Source: Diplonema japonicum
Taxonomy: Eukaryota > Euglenozoa > Diplonemea > Diplonemida > Diplonemidae
DNA: 64,000 bases
Assembly (NCBI GenBank): GCA_964019335.1
Contig: OZ025657.1
Location: 310,001 to 374,000, forward strand
Reading direction: 5' to 3'
Shown here in pieces: positions 24,068-34,327 of this stretch. Within the stretch, counting starts at the first letter, position 1; every line of letters begins with the position of its first letter. Under the pieces are notes generated by a model. It searched no databases and was not told the DNA's origin. It saw only the letters and a list, made by a program, of their open reading frames with translations. The position numbers were made by a program, and so were the translations under genes.

Positions 24068-25756
24068 TCATGAAGGCCCGAACCACAGGTTGGTGGACGG
24101 GAGTAAAACGGTGCGCCGCCGTTCCTTATTGTCGGCACGCTTTGCAAGGGGGACCACGCGGGTACTTGGGTTACCTTGCAGACCTTTCTTCCGTACCAGT
24201 TTAAGATAGTGCCCGAAAGGAGGAGGAGGGCCGCGGCAGTACCTCTCCGGGTAGTACAGGTCAGGCAATCTATAACGGAGGTGGAGGAGGGTGGCCTGGT
24301 AGTCTTCTTTGAACTCGTATGTGAGACGGGCGAAAAACATAGGGTTCACGAGGAGAGTGCCAGGGTGCTCTAGATCGTCTTCCTGCGGTGCAGCCTGATC
24401 TCCTTCAGGACCAGGTAAGGTTGCCAGCCGGACTCGATGGTTGCAACAGGCTTGCAGGTCCTCAGCCCACCTCAGGAGCCATGTTTTCCAGATCCCCACC
24501 TTGTCACTGAGGGCTTCCATGTATAACCCCATGTCCTCTTCAGGGAGTACCCACTCCTGCACTTCAGTACACGAACCATAGAACCCGGGTCGGTTTAGAG
24601 ACTCCTCAAACAGATCTGCGACGGTCTTTAGAATGATAGACGCAATGAGCTTCAGGTTTGCTTTAAGTGTTTTCTTTTCCTCCGATCCGTCCCCGAGCAG
24701 GACCCTTCGGATCATCATTTTGTACACAAAGAACACGAGAAGCGTCACAGAGCGGTCCTCACTTGTCAACATGATCAATTTCAGTTTGTTTTTCGAGAGG
24801 AAGGACTCTTCCCATTCAGTGAGAAAGCCTTCCGGGAATGCAGCCCCTTTCATATATGACACGGATTGTAAAAAATGCAGGTGTTGCTTCCTCCTTTTGC
24901 TATCGTCTGCGCTCTCTGTTCGCTGCGTCCTGTTGAGAAACCACTCCAAGCTGCCAAGCAACGCCCAGACCCTGGCTTTCACTTTAGCGACTCTGTGGTC
25001 CAGCCCCGACTGCGATGCTACCCCAATGCTGCGACCGAGGAAGATCATCTTGGGACTTGGTTTGATATAGTCTAACTCGTCCTTGGAGAAGCGGTAGAAC
25101 GCAAGGATAGGTATGTAAGCAACCTTCTTTATCGATTCCACTAAGGCAGTAGTGTTGGCTTCGTAGACAGTGGCAGCAGAGGTGTAAAAGGCCGACCGAA
25201 GGGAGCAAGACGTGGTGTGGTGTTTAGAAAGGAAGAATGGGACAAGGAGAGCCCATAGCATGGCACGGAGGAGAGAGTTGTGCTGTGGGGGTTCTGAAGC
25301 TATCGTGAACTTCGTGGACACAGTGGAGGGGCGTGATACGATGCTGGCTGTTGGTGTGGGTAAGGAAGCACGAGTGGACGAAACAGATGACGACTGTTGG
25401 GCTGGAGGAGCAGGCACCGCAGAATGCGGCGGTTCTGGGGGCAAAGGAGCCATGGGCTGCTGCACAACTTGCAAAGGAGAAGCAAACCCACCCACCCCGC
25501 ACCTCCCTTGACATCCCGCCATCCCTTGCAGCTGTACCAAGCTCTGCACCAGCAACGCCTGCAAAACGTCTTCCTTGTCGCTCTTCTCTTTAAGCCTTCC
25601 GTTCTCACCGCTGTAGAAGCCCACTGTCCCCGTAACATCTTCCGTCATGGTGCCGCATTCTTTCCTCTCCTTTCTCTTAAGGAGCTCCAGCTGCAGGGCG
25701 TGTGCCTCGACCCATTCTTTGAACTCGTCGACTTCATTACAGCACCCGAACAGCAT
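24068..25756 (-). CDS. Unknown protein, 562 residues
   Basis: I start at MLFGCCNEVDEFKEWVEAH; the longer frame upstream is a poly-Phe artefact from a T run. There is an acidic helical N-terminus, a Gln/Pro/Ser-rich linker at about 100-150, then a long alpha-helical body. The body has hydrophobic stretches near LLRAMLWALLVPFFLS and TLLVFFVYKMMIRRVLL, which are short for sure membrane spans. The C-terminus is aromatic and basic (LHLRYRLPDLYYPERY, then GPPPPFGHYLKLVRKKG). It has ordinary codon use and no visible introns. The neighbour downstream starts 113 bp after this stop. I do not recognise any family. A compact helical, possibly membrane-associated protein is all the sequence supports. Confidence 0.8.
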   Translation of the reverse strand: MLFGCCNEVDEFKEWVEAHALQLELLKRKERKECGTMTEDVTGTVGFYSGENGRLKEKSDKEDVLQALLVQSLVQLQGMAGCQGRCGVGGFASPLQVVQQPMAPLPPEPPHSAVPAPPAQQSSSVSSTRASLPTPTASIVSRPSTVSTKFTIASEPPQHNSLLRAMLWALLVPFFLSKHHTTSCSLRSAFYTSAATVYEANTTALVESIKKVAYIPILAFYRFSKDELDYIKPSPKMIFLGRSIGVASQSGLDHRVAKVKARVWALLGSLEWFLNRTQRTESADDSKRRKQHLHFLQSVSYMKGAAFPEGFLTEWEESFLSKNKLKLIMLTSEDRSVTLLVFFVYKMMIRRVLLGDGSEEKKTLKANLKLIASIILKTVADLFEESLNRPGFYGSCTEVQEWVLPEEDMGLYMEALSDKVGIWKTWLLRWAEDLQACCNHRVRLATLPGPEGDQAAPQEDDLEHPGTLLVNPMFFARLTYEFKEDYQATLLHLRYRLPDLYYPERYCRGPPPPFGHYLKLVRKKGLQGNPSTRVVPLAKRADNKERRRTVLLPSTNLWFGPS

Positions 25757-25858
25757 ACCATCCTTTGAAGACGAGAGTAGCGAAGGATAAGGAAAAATGA
25801 AAAAAAAAAAAAAAAAAAAAAAAAGACGTAACAATCTACTGACCTTTTTAAGGGGGGC

Positions 25859-27391
25859 TCAATACCCAACGTCGTTCAGTTGGAGGTCACGGACAACGTG
25901 CAACGACTTGAGGTCGGGGCAGGTCTCTAGGATGGATTTCAAGTGGATCTTGTCGACAGTGTGGGATAGGGCTGCATGGGTGCCGTGGTCGGTGAGGAGG
26001 TTCAGAGTCATAAGCGATTTCAATACAGAGAAACAGTCATGGCTAAGCTGCAGAGGTGACGGGGAAGGATCGGGCACAGGGATCTGCATCGGGGCATCGT
26101 CCTCGTCACTGTCGACATCCATTGTGAGATACGACTGGTACCCATCTTGACACCCAGCAAGCAACGAGTTCTCGTTGATCTTCACTTGCGGGGCAAGGAT
26201 TTGGTACCGCTGCGTGACAAGCTCCTTTCTGACAGGGTTGCCCAGCTTGGATTCTTCGATTTTGCATGATTCGTACGCGAAAATAACGAGGCAAAGACAT
26301 TCGTACTCCGTGACCTTCGCCGCGGCACCAGCTCCAAAGGTGTCTTTTGTGCTGTGCTGTACGTCAACAGCAGTGACAACATGCAAAGAGTCCGAAACGA
26401 ATTTCTTGATGTCAGGGCTCGAACCCAGCAACAGCTGCTTCTCAGAAAAGATAAGCTTCAGAATATCCAGCGCCGCACGGCAATCCCCGTCAGCGTATTT
26501 TTGAACCTTCATCATGGCAATTTGCAGGGCGTTGGGTTCAATGACATCCAGACCACGGATGGCAACACCGGAATTCTCGGTTGTGGTGTGTCGTGATGCT
26601 ATTTTAACATCTTCGATACGCGCCTTAGTGATGGATACTAGCTCTGATGTGGTGTAGTAATTGAAGACGATTCGTTGGAATTTTTCTGTCCGGCTGCCGA
26701 GGCGCATTGTGTGCTTCTCGGTGAATTTGAAACTTTCGAAGATGTTTTGCCTGTTTGCAATGCCGATAAACGCGAAGACATCTGTCCTCCCCAACAGGTC
26801 GAAGAGATCAAAGAGTACGGTTGTCCCGCTTGCACCGATCGCAGCGTCCATTTCGTCCAATACCACGATGAGATTCCTCGCAAAAGGCGGCGGTTTTTTC
26901 GTGGTGTTTGCTTGCTCGTACTCTTGCTGCTGTTCGATGTACTTCCTGATATATGTCAACGCCTTCGCGGGAGGCGCGCGAGCTGAATCGTCGTCAGGGT
27001 TTCGCACACACTCTCTCACCGACTTCCATATCTTGCTGAAACATTCCAACGGTGAAGCGATCTCCAATCCATTAATATAACATGTTTCAAAATCATATAA
27101 TCCCCCGTATTCTTGTATTTTCTTATTCACGATGGTTGTCTTGCCCGTGCCAGGGATGCCCGAAATGTACAGCATGTACGCTGTGGGATTGCCTGAAGCG
27201 GCTCTTTTAACGAATTCGTCCACCACGGCGATCTCTTTGGCCCTCCCGACCACCGGGGGGTTTTTAAAACCCGGGTCCAACCTGTCGCACAGTGCGCTGT
27301 ACGTCTTCTCCAAGCCCAGCTCAGCGTACCGCAGCAAGTTCACATCCTGCACCGCTTCCTGGAGGGTCAGGGTTTTTCTGTTCTTCTTCAT
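25859..27391 (-). CDS. Cdc6/Orc1-type AAA+ ATPase
   Basis: A 510-residue protein from MKKNRKTLTLQEAV; the upstream extension in the frame is Lys/Phe low complexity. The AAA+ core has Walker A GIPGTGKTT at 78-86, Walker B LIVVLDEMD with Asp179-Glu180, and sensor 1 FIGIANRQN near 209-216, followed by sensor-2 and winged-helix-like regions at the C-terminus. The VLDEMD and GIAN motifs favour Cdc6 over Orc1, but Euglenozoa often have a single Orc1/Cdc6 protein, so I leave the symbol blank. It would load MCM helicase at replication origins in the nucleus. It lacks the N-terminal BAH domain of metazoan and yeast Orc1. No introns are needed. Confidence 0.9.
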   Translation of the reverse strand: MKKNRKTLTLQEAVQDVNLLRYAELGLEKTYSALCDRLDPGFKNPPVVGRAKEIAVVDEFVKRAASGNPTAYMLYISGIPGTGKTTIVNKKIQEYGGLYDFETCYINGLEIASPLECFSKIWKSVRECVRNPDDDSARAPPAKALTYIRKYIEQQQEYEQANTTKKPPPFARNLIVVLDEMDAAIGASGTTVLFDLFDLLGRTDVFAFIGIANRQNIFESFKFTEKHTMRLGSRTEKFQRIVFNYYTTSELVSITKARIEDVKIASRHTTTENSGVAIRGLDVIEPNALQIAMMKVQKYADGDCRAALDILKLIFSEKQLLLGSSPDIKKFVSDSLHVVTAVDVQHSTKDTFGAGAAAKVTEYECLCLVIFAYESCKIEESKLGNPVRKELVTQRYQILAPQVKINENSLLAGCQDGYQSYLTMDVDSDEDDAPMQIPVPDPSPSPLQLSHDCFSVLKSLMTLNLLTDHGTHAALSHTVDKIHLKSILETCPDLKSLHVVRDLQLNDVGY

Positions 27392-28194
27392 ATTTTTTTT
27401 TTTATTCTCGCCTTTTTTTTTTTTTTTTTTTTTCCTCCCCCCCCGGTTTTCAAATAAAAATATTATATAAAGGCGTGTTATTATGGGGATACAGAAAAAA
27501 GAGGGGAGAGCAAAGAAATCAGATTTTTTTTTTTTATACAGCGCGCTTTCTTTGATGAAGAAAAAAGAAAGAGAAAAATAGCCAGTCATGGGGGGATATT
27601 GCTTTGTTCCAGTACGTACTTCATATTGCCCTGGGGCATGTGTAGGAAAATATTATAAACAGGTGATCGGCTTGTGTGTGGAGAGGGGGAAAAAAAGAGG
27701 GGGACTCCGCGTATGGAAATGCACAGACTTCACCCCTCCTTTTGTTTTTTTTCTTTCTTCCATTGTTTCGTGAAGAAGTTCACAAAAACTAACAGATGAA
27801 TGGACCAGCACTACTCCCCACGAGACGCAGCTTCTTCTGCATCCCACGCCCTGTCCTTACTGCGTGCGGTCCGCAGGGTAATAAAGTTCGCAACCAAGCT
27901 TCTGTGCTGTGCATGTTGCTGCCAATACAATAAAAAGAAATATTTATTCACATAGAACACACGTATCCACGAGAACCATGCAAAAGAAAAAGAAAAAGAA
28001 AAAAGAGAAAAAATCATTCTTTTATGGTGCCGGTGTTACAACACTATCCTATGATGTAACAAAAAAAAAGGGGGGGGAGATGTATTAAAGTGCTTTTTTC
28101 TTCTTATTCTTATTCTTTTTTTATACGTTTACCCCCCTTTTTTTATCAAAATCTTCTTCGGGGGGGGGGGGGGTAAAATCTGAACATACAATCA
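27392..28194. other. 800-bp spacer, no supported gene
   Basis: A-rich leader of the Cdc6-type gene, then a mixed-composition stretch at 27590-27950. On minus, 27789-27914 is an open frame of 41 codons beginning MHSTEAWLRTLL, and another frame ends in ITLRTARSKDRAWDAEE. All three minus frames look protein-like over the same 100 bp, so no choice is justified. Confidence 0.5.
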
Positions 28195-31194
28195 TCACAT
28201 CGTATTGACCACTTTTATGACACCGTAGTGCGGGTCGGCGCAGTCGGGCTGCAAAGCAGAGTACAAAACAGGGATTTCTTGAGTCCAAATATGACCATAT
28301 TTTGTGGGGTTGATATCAGTTAGGTGTACGTGGGTAGGTGTAATGTGGTGGATGATAGCAAGCCCCACGTTCCCGTCAACACCAGGATGTGCCTCGAAGG
28401 GCCGGTAAGCTACGCAAATAAGCTCCTTGCTGTTTGCAGCCACACAGGGCTGCACAAAACCCGCAAAACTATCCAGCGCGGGAAGCCGCTCGGTTGCGAT
28501 CTTCACATGATCCAGCTGCTTCTCCACCAGGTACTTGCAAGCTATCTCCGCACATTGAACCAGCGTCATAGTGTTTTTAATACGGCAAAGATCAATCTCA
28601 TTCTTCATATTGTACAAAATATTTTCCGTGGATGTCGGGTACCCCAAGGCAGACAACGCAGCCGCCATGCACTTCAAATGCGGGACAGGAGGTTCCTTGA
28701 AAGGATGGTGTGTTTTCACCCTCGCTTTGTAAATCGGATTCCCCACAAAATCCGCCTTTTTTCTCTTAAACAACCTTATCAACGACCGAGGCCTCCGCGA
28801 CTCAGGGTCAATATTCAACACCGCCTTGAGAAGCGCGCCGACCCTAACCTTCCATGTTCTGTAAAAATGCTTCGGGTTCGCGTCCATAATAGACACAAGC
28901 TTTCTATCAGAATCGTAGCCTGTTAATATACCAGAGTAACCTCCTGGGAACTCAGAGGATGGGCTTATCATAGAGCCGTTGAAATGTAGAATGGTGACTG
29001 ACTCTGATGTACGGTCTTGCTGCCATATAGTTTCGAGGAAATCTTCCCAGTGTGAGACGATCCCTGCGTGTTCATTCAAATCGAGAAGATGTGTTTGCAC
29101 TGTGACCTGATTGTCGAGGATGTTGTCAATGTAACGCTCCAAAACCCTTTGAGAGTCATTCACCGTGAGCTTGTCTGACAGTAAGAATGAAATATCGTAG
29201 TCGGAGTTCGTTGCAATCTCAGCGGGTAAGGTGTCGAAGCCCAGTCTAGTCAACGCGACAGACATAAGCGTTACGGAAAACACCCTCGGAGGGAACAAAA
29301 ACGACGGTAGGAATTCTTGCGGGTGCTTGACTACGAAGGTTGTGGTGTCGACTGGTGTCGATGTTGATCTTGCCGACGATGGCCGGCTCGATGGTTGTTC
29401 TTTCGAACCCGATTTGCGGAATACCAGATACCCTTTGGTCACCATTGCCGAGTACAGCTTAAATAACGACACCGACCATGTCGCCGAGAATTTCCTTGGA
29501 GAGACATCTGCGATTAAAACGGTCGACGACTCAGAATCGTACCCCACCACAATTCCGTAATGTGTGTCGGACGGCATCTCGCGTTCCATGTGCAGACGGT
29601 CGTGTGCAACGTTGACATTGAAGGAAACCATGATAACGGTTCTCGGTCGGGACGGGTCCTTGTTTTTGTTCAACTCAGTGGCGAACTCTTCCTCGACCTC
29701 CATCATCGATATGGACGGAGCTGCCTCAGTGTCCCATGCGTCCTTAAGAGCCATGCTGCGGCATATTATACGGGTGTCGTCATTATTTGATTCGTCAGAC
29801 AGTTCTAAGAACCTGCTTGCATAATCATGCACATCCAGAAGAGGCATATCACTATCACACACCATTGACAACGGCAACCGAAGCGCTCTTACAAGCCCTG
29901 CAACATCGACTCCTGTTTGTCCCAGACCCTTTTCGTTTTGTCCGTGTAAAACGTGCAGAGCGAATGCGACTGCTACCAGATGCGTTGAAATATGCTGGTG
30001 AACGTTCATCAAACGTGTGCCGGCTTGGCCTGTTCCTGCTAATAGCCTTGCGTGGTATATCATGTGTGGTGGTGGGGGTTCGCTTTGTGAATCGGCGGTT
30101 TTGAGTTTCACCTCGAGAAATCCCCTGGCCCTATGTGTGAGCTTGTCGGGTATTGACAGTGATTTGTAGAGATATTGAAGGAGCGCGGTGGTTTTGGTAA
30201 TCCCGGTCTTACTCCCGCTGAAATGCGGTTCACATAGAGTCACCTCATGTTTGACAGGGTTGAATTCTTGGAGAACGCAGAACTTACCGACTGAAACGGG
30301 TGAGGCGGTGACGATGGTTGGAGCGACGACGGGTTCTTCATCCTCATCGTCAGTTTCGCCGCGTGTGACGGTTCTTTCCGCAGTTAAGTCGTCGAAATGC
30401 ATGACACTGCACCTCTGAATGGAGTTCGTCTCCTTTTGTAAATAACCTGCTAGTTGGGGTAATGGTATGCAGGGACCACGTGCGCCTGTGTCGTTCGACT
30501 CCAAGGCAGATGTCAGGGTGACCTCCTCATCGTAGAGCTTCACATCGAAGATCCTCTTGGCGATCATCACGTTGCTGAAACGGTCTCCGTTTAGTTGGAT
30601 GAAGCTTTCTGCTATGTCGGAGAGTTCACTTAATGTCATTGAACGGTTTTTCAAATAGTGTAAAGGGAGTTTTAACGTGAAGAATATGTCTTCTATAGTG
30701 ACTTTTCCACCCGATACAAGAGTGAGCGCCATCGCCAGACAGCCTATGTGTGTGCATGTGACGTTTGGGTTTACTTCCTTCCCGTGGCCCATTGAAGTGA
30801 AGAAGCTCCGACGTTTTAACTTCTCCGCGTTCTTTTCTTGTAGCAACGTGTCGTCTAGTGTTGGGACACCGCCTGCTACGGATACCGTTCTTTTCATCAT
30901 ATTGTTCTGGGATACTGCGGGTTTTAAAACCCCGCTTGGAAGGGGTTTGTTGGGTATGCTGATGGTTTCCTGTGTGTCGGTGTCTGCATCCTGAGGTACC
31001 AGAGAGAGGCTGACTTTTCTGCCTACATTTACGACTTGCTTCCCCTCTTTTTTTTTCCTCAGCCATCTCTCTAAAAATTCAATTGGATCGTCGGCTAGTT
31101 CCTCCGTCATTTCCACCAACATGTTGTTCACAAGCTCCGGTACGCATTTCTCCTTAAGATACTCTGCTTTGGTTTTTCGATTTTCGATATTCAT
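28195..31194 (-). CDS. Dpy-30 motif protein with four phytochelatin-synthase-like modules
   Basis: A 999-residue intronless protein starting MNIENRKTKAEYL, the first Met after low complexity. Residues 11-46 (EYLKEKCVPELVNN to DPIEFLERWL) form a Dpy-30/RIIa docking motif, common in flagellar proteins. Four modules follow at about 145-365, 400-597, 633-812 and 830-999. Their C-terminal halves repeat a pattern like HYGIVVGYD-x8-IADVSPRKFSATW, which resembles the His/Asp part of phytochelatin synthase (papain-like clan). Module 2 keeps His545 and Asp563; modules 3 and 4 keep only the Asp (771 and 960); module 1 has Lys304/Glu322 at these places but a cysteine (147) where the nucleophile should be. 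It is therefore likely a pseudo-enzyme scaffold, or a composite enzyme. The fold assignment is inference. Confidence 0.8.
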   Translation of the reverse strand: MNIENRKTKAEYLKEKCVPELVNNMLVEMTEELADDPIEFLERWLRKKKEGKQVVNVGRKVSLSLVPQDADTDTQETISIPNKPLPSGVLKPAVSQNNMMKRTVSVAGGVPTLDDTLLQEKNAEKLKRRSFFTSMGHGKEVNPNVTCTHIGCLAMALTLVSGGKVTIEDIFFTLKLPLHYLKNRSMTLSELSDIAESFIQLNGDRFSNVMIAKRIFDVKLYDEEVTLTSALESNDTGARGPCIPLPQLAGYLQKETNSIQRCSVMHFDDLTAERTVTRGETDDEDEEPVVAPTIVTASPVSVGKFCVLQEFNPVKHEVTLCEPHFSGSKTGITKTTALLQYLYKSLSIPDKLTHRARGFLEVKLKTADSQSEPPPPHMIYHARLLAGTGQAGTRLMNVHQHISTHLVAVAFALHVLHGQNEKGLGQTGVDVAGLVRALRLPLSMVCDSDMPLLDVHDYASRFLELSDESNNDDTRIICRSMALKDAWDTEAAPSISMMEVEEEFATELNKNKDPSRPRTVIMVSFNVNVAHDRLHMEREMPSDTHYGIVVGYDSESSTVLIADVSPRKFSATWSVSLFKLYSAMVTKGYLVFRKSGSKEQPSSRPSSARSTSTPVDTTTFVVKHPQEFLPSFLFPPRVFSVTLMSVALTRLGFDTLPAEIATNSDYDISFLLSDKLTVNDSQRVLERYIDNILDNQVTVQTHLLDLNEHAGIVSHWEDFLETIWQQDRTSESVTILHFNGSMISPSSEFPGGYSGILTGYDSDRKLVSIMDANPKHFYRTWKVRVGALLKAVLNIDPESRRPRSLIRLFKRKKADFVGNPIYKARVKTHHPFKEPPVPHLKCMAAALSALGYPTSTENILYNMKNEIDLCRIKNTMTLVQCAEIACKYLVEKQLDHVKIATERLPALDSFAGFVQPCVAANSKELICVAYRPFEAHPGVDGNVGLAIIHHITPTHVHLTDINPTKYGHIWTQEIPVLYSALQPDCADPHYGVIKVVNTM

Positions 31195-31958
31195 TCTTTT
31201 TTTGTTTTTGACCTTTATGGGTGGGGGTTTTTTTTTTATACTTTTTTTATTTTTGTAAAAAAAAGTATCAGGTGAGTAGGGATGGGAATAGAGAGGGAGA
31301 GTTTTTTTTCTTTCTTTCAAAATAAGAGAAGAGAGAGAGGAGTATTCTTTCTTTTTTTTTTGTTTCTTTTCTTTTTTAAAACTTTTTCGGGACATCTTCG
31401 TGGTCCATCGATCTTTTTTTAAAAAAAAGAAAGTTTTCTTTTTTTTTTAAAATAGTTTTTCTTGTTCTTCGTTGTGGTTAATTTGCCACGATTAGATAAA
31501 TCTTACGTTAAGTTGCAGTTCCGGGGGGGGGGGAGCAACGTTTACATCCTCTTTTCTTTATAAAAAAAAGAGAAGGAGACACATTTTGGAAATATTATCT
31601 ATGACAAACATCCCTTCTCACACAGGTATTTTTCTCTCTTTTTTCCGTTTTTATTTTTTAATGTCCCCCCTCCATTCTTTGGTCTATTGTGTGGGTCTGT
31701 GATTAGTGTAAATTCTGGAAAGGTTTACACCCCCCCCCCCCCCCCCCATTTTGTTCAATGATTTCTTTCACAAAAGGCTGCAATGGCAGGGGAAGCAAGT
31801 GGTTAGTAAGAAGAAAACAAGACCAAAAAAAAAAAAAAAAAAAAAATGAAACATAAAAAGGAATAAAAAAACGCTCTTTTGGTTTTCTTTTTTTTTTTTT
31901 TTTTTTAGATTTATTATCGTTACGAGTACCACCCTGACACCCCGTTGGCCTCATTTTA

Positions 31959-31992
<34 letters not shown>

Positions 31993-32035
31993 AACAAATC
32001 AGTCCCGGATCTCATTGTAAATGAGTCCCACATAT

Positions 32036-32185
32036 ATGACAACTACGATTTGGTGCAACTTTTTCAAAAAGAAAACAGAGGACTTTGCAGAGTTCAAGGA
32101 AAGGCTTGTCGGTGATGCTTTTTGCGGCGCGGTGACCTCCAGATGCCTAGAAGGGATGCGTCAGGTGAAATCGAGGTTAAAATAA
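32036..32185 (+). CDS. Candidate 49-residue small ORF
   Basis: It starts ATG at 32036 and ends TAA at 32183-32185. The product begins MTTTIWCNFFKKKTEDFAEF, is helical and charged, and ends in basic residues. It lies on the strand opposite to every supported gene and in the only non-repetitive part of this spacer. The preceding 50 bp are also open in another frame, so it may be a fragment of an older gene or an exon. No family is recognised. Confidence 0.25.
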   Translation: MTTTIWCNFFKKKTEDFAEFKERLVGDAFCGAVTSRCLEGMRQVKSRLK

Positions 32186-32354
32186 TGTCAAAATTCCCAC
32201 GCGGCAGGGTAGAAAATGGAGAAAAAAAAAAGGGGGGGGAAAGAAAAAAAAAAGAAGAAGAAGAGTCGGCGTGCTCATTGTTCGTCTATATCGACAATGA
32301 ATTATTAAAGAGTATTGTCTTTCTTTTTCAAAAAAAAAAAATAATAATAATCCT

Positions 32355-32440
32355 TTCACGACTATATGTCTTTGTTGTGCAAAAGTTTTTTTTTTTCCTG
32401 CTCGGCACAAGTTGCATTTAGTTATAAAATCATTTTTTTT
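32355..32440 (+). repeat. Dispersed repeat A, copy 2
   Basis: It matches 2088-2200: ACGACTATATGTCTTTGTT, then GCTCGGCACAAGTTGCAT and an AAATCATTTT end, with a shorter central T run. Confidence 0.7.
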
Positions 32441-32997
32441 TTTGAATGGTAAATCTTGCAACAAAAAAAAAAAAAAAGAAAAAAGAAAAAAAAAAAAAAA
32501 ATAGCAGTTTATTACCAACAAATAAATGAGCCATAACTTTAACTTGAGTTTCCTTCGTGCAGAGAAACAGCAACGAGACTTAAATTATGGCTTATTTTGC
32601 AGTAAGGATGTTTTTTTTTTTTTTTTTCTTCTCTTTTTTTTTTTAATTCCCCTTCATCATCCGAGTCACTCGAAGCACAGTACTTGACAAATTGCTATCA
32701 TTCTGCGAGCTCGAAGCTTTTTTTTCTCAAGAGTGCAAAAATGGGCCATATGTGAATGAAGAAGACGAAGGGGCTAAATATATATATAAAAAAAAAAAAA
32801 AAAAAGAAGTAAAAAAGCAAGCGGCAAAAAAAAGAAAAAAAAAGAAGGGGAAAAAAAAAAAGAATGTTTTCAACGTCTCCATTATACATGGAAATGTATA
32901 ATTATTTCCTCCCCTTCTCCCTCAACCCTGTTTCCCCCCCTTGGGACACCAATGCCAGCCAAAAAAAAGGGGAATTGGACCACTTTTTTTTTCTTTC

Positions 32998-33095
32998 TTA
33001 CAATAACTGCCCAACACCGCTGATTTCATGTTGCTTTTCCTTGATGGCTTTGCACTCGTTTTCAAACCGTTGTTCGTCTTCTTTCCAGAGGGATT

Positions 33096-33131
<36 letters not shown>

Positions 33132-34279
33132 CCCCTCAATCTTCATCATCATACCACATGCCGATCCCACACTGCCTGCTGTTTGGTTTTCTTACAACAC
33201 ATTGTGTAGGAGTCATCTGAAACTTTTTCGACTTCGCGTGCGTGGCGAGCCGTAGTTTCGATCGAAATGTTAAACATCGTTTCTAGTGAAACTAAACCTA
33301 CAGACGCTACCGATTCCGCACGGATGACTGCTTGCCGTGCATCTTGCTCAGCTGCGATAAGCAATCGCTTTTGCGAAATCAAAGAAGACGACTTTGTGGC
33401 CGCAACGAGGTATTTGCGTGAAAGGTTTTCCGTGGACTCGACGCCTGTACGGAATCTCCTCTGCAGTTTTAAAAGCTGTTGGGTGCGTTCCACAGCGTCC
33501 TGCTTGCTGGACGACCAGTATATGTTTTCTTTTTTGCATTTCCGTTCTTCCTTTTTACCACCTGCGCACCCCATGATTCCAACCTCGAAATTAGTGCGAA
33601 GAACCTCTCGTGAGCAAAACTCCGCCTTCACAATCTGCTGCATACTCTGAAGAGCGTCATTGAGGAACGCTTCCCGACCGGATGCTTGTACCTGCCTGTG
33701 TTTGAACTTAACCCCTTTGATGGTTTCCATGAAGGGGTTGGAAATACTGTTGATTTCATTTTGACGTGCTCCTTCGACATTTTTACGTTGGACCGCCTCT
33801 GTGTTCGACAGGTAGGGGTGCTTGTGTTTCAAGAGCCCGCTCCAAAGGACGGCTTCCGTGTCGCTATCGAGCAAATCAGATGACCACAGAACCTGGAAGG
33901 ACTCCGGATTGACCACGGACAACGGGTCCCTTTTCCATATTTCAGTTTTCCCAGTTTTTGAAGGGTGTAATGTGTCTTTGAACATTAGCATTTTCGCGTC
34001 TGCTTGTGGGTTTGATGTTACAGGTCTGAAGTTTGTGAGGCTGGTGTGTTCTACGATTTCGTTTGTATCGCACCGCCAAACCTGAGGCTGTTTTCCACCT
34101 GTTTCCGGAGTGTCGCGGTTTTCTTGTTTCAGCACTCGGTCCATCTTCACGTTGGCCGTCTTTGGGCGCGTGCAAGAGGTGTTCTTCGTTATTCCTTTGA
34201 CTTTCTTCTTCCACGTCTTTTGACGCATTTGCTGCGGTTCTTCCGTTAGAATGTCCGCTCCATGGAACCAAAGAGGCAT
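32998..34279 (-). CDS. Coiled-coil protein, unknown (two exons)
   Basis: Exon 1 is 33155-34279; a 58-bp intron at 33097-33154 (donor GTATGA, acceptor AAG after a long A run) leads to exon 2 at 32998-33096. The spliced product has 407 residues and the last exon extends the helix (ESLWKEDEQRFENECKAIKE) to a proper stop. The first 170 residues are basic, loop-rich and contain NFRPVTSNPQADAKMLMFKD. Residues from about 170 onward are helical with long heptads, including SREVLRTNFEVGIMGC and AAEQDARQAVIRAESVASVG. The composition resembles axonemal or basal-body coiled-coil proteins, but I cannot name a family. Element 3 is inserted just upstream, with its left end 49 bp from the start codon. Confidence 0.85.
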
Positions 34280-34327
34280 CGGTTAGCCTCCCCTCCTTTT
34301 TTTTTTTTTTTTTTTTTTTTGAATTAA

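Larger units (their letters stand above)
31195..32997. other. 1.8-kb spacer with one small ORF and dispersed repeat A
   Basis: Mostly homopolymers: C near 31731-31747, A near 31826-31846, T near 31961-31991. An ordinary-complexity island spans 31990-32200 and holds a 49-codon ORF. Repeat A follows at 32355-32440. An imperfect inverted repeat (GCCATAA at about 32531, TTATGGC near 32586) could form a hairpin. Confidence 0.6.
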
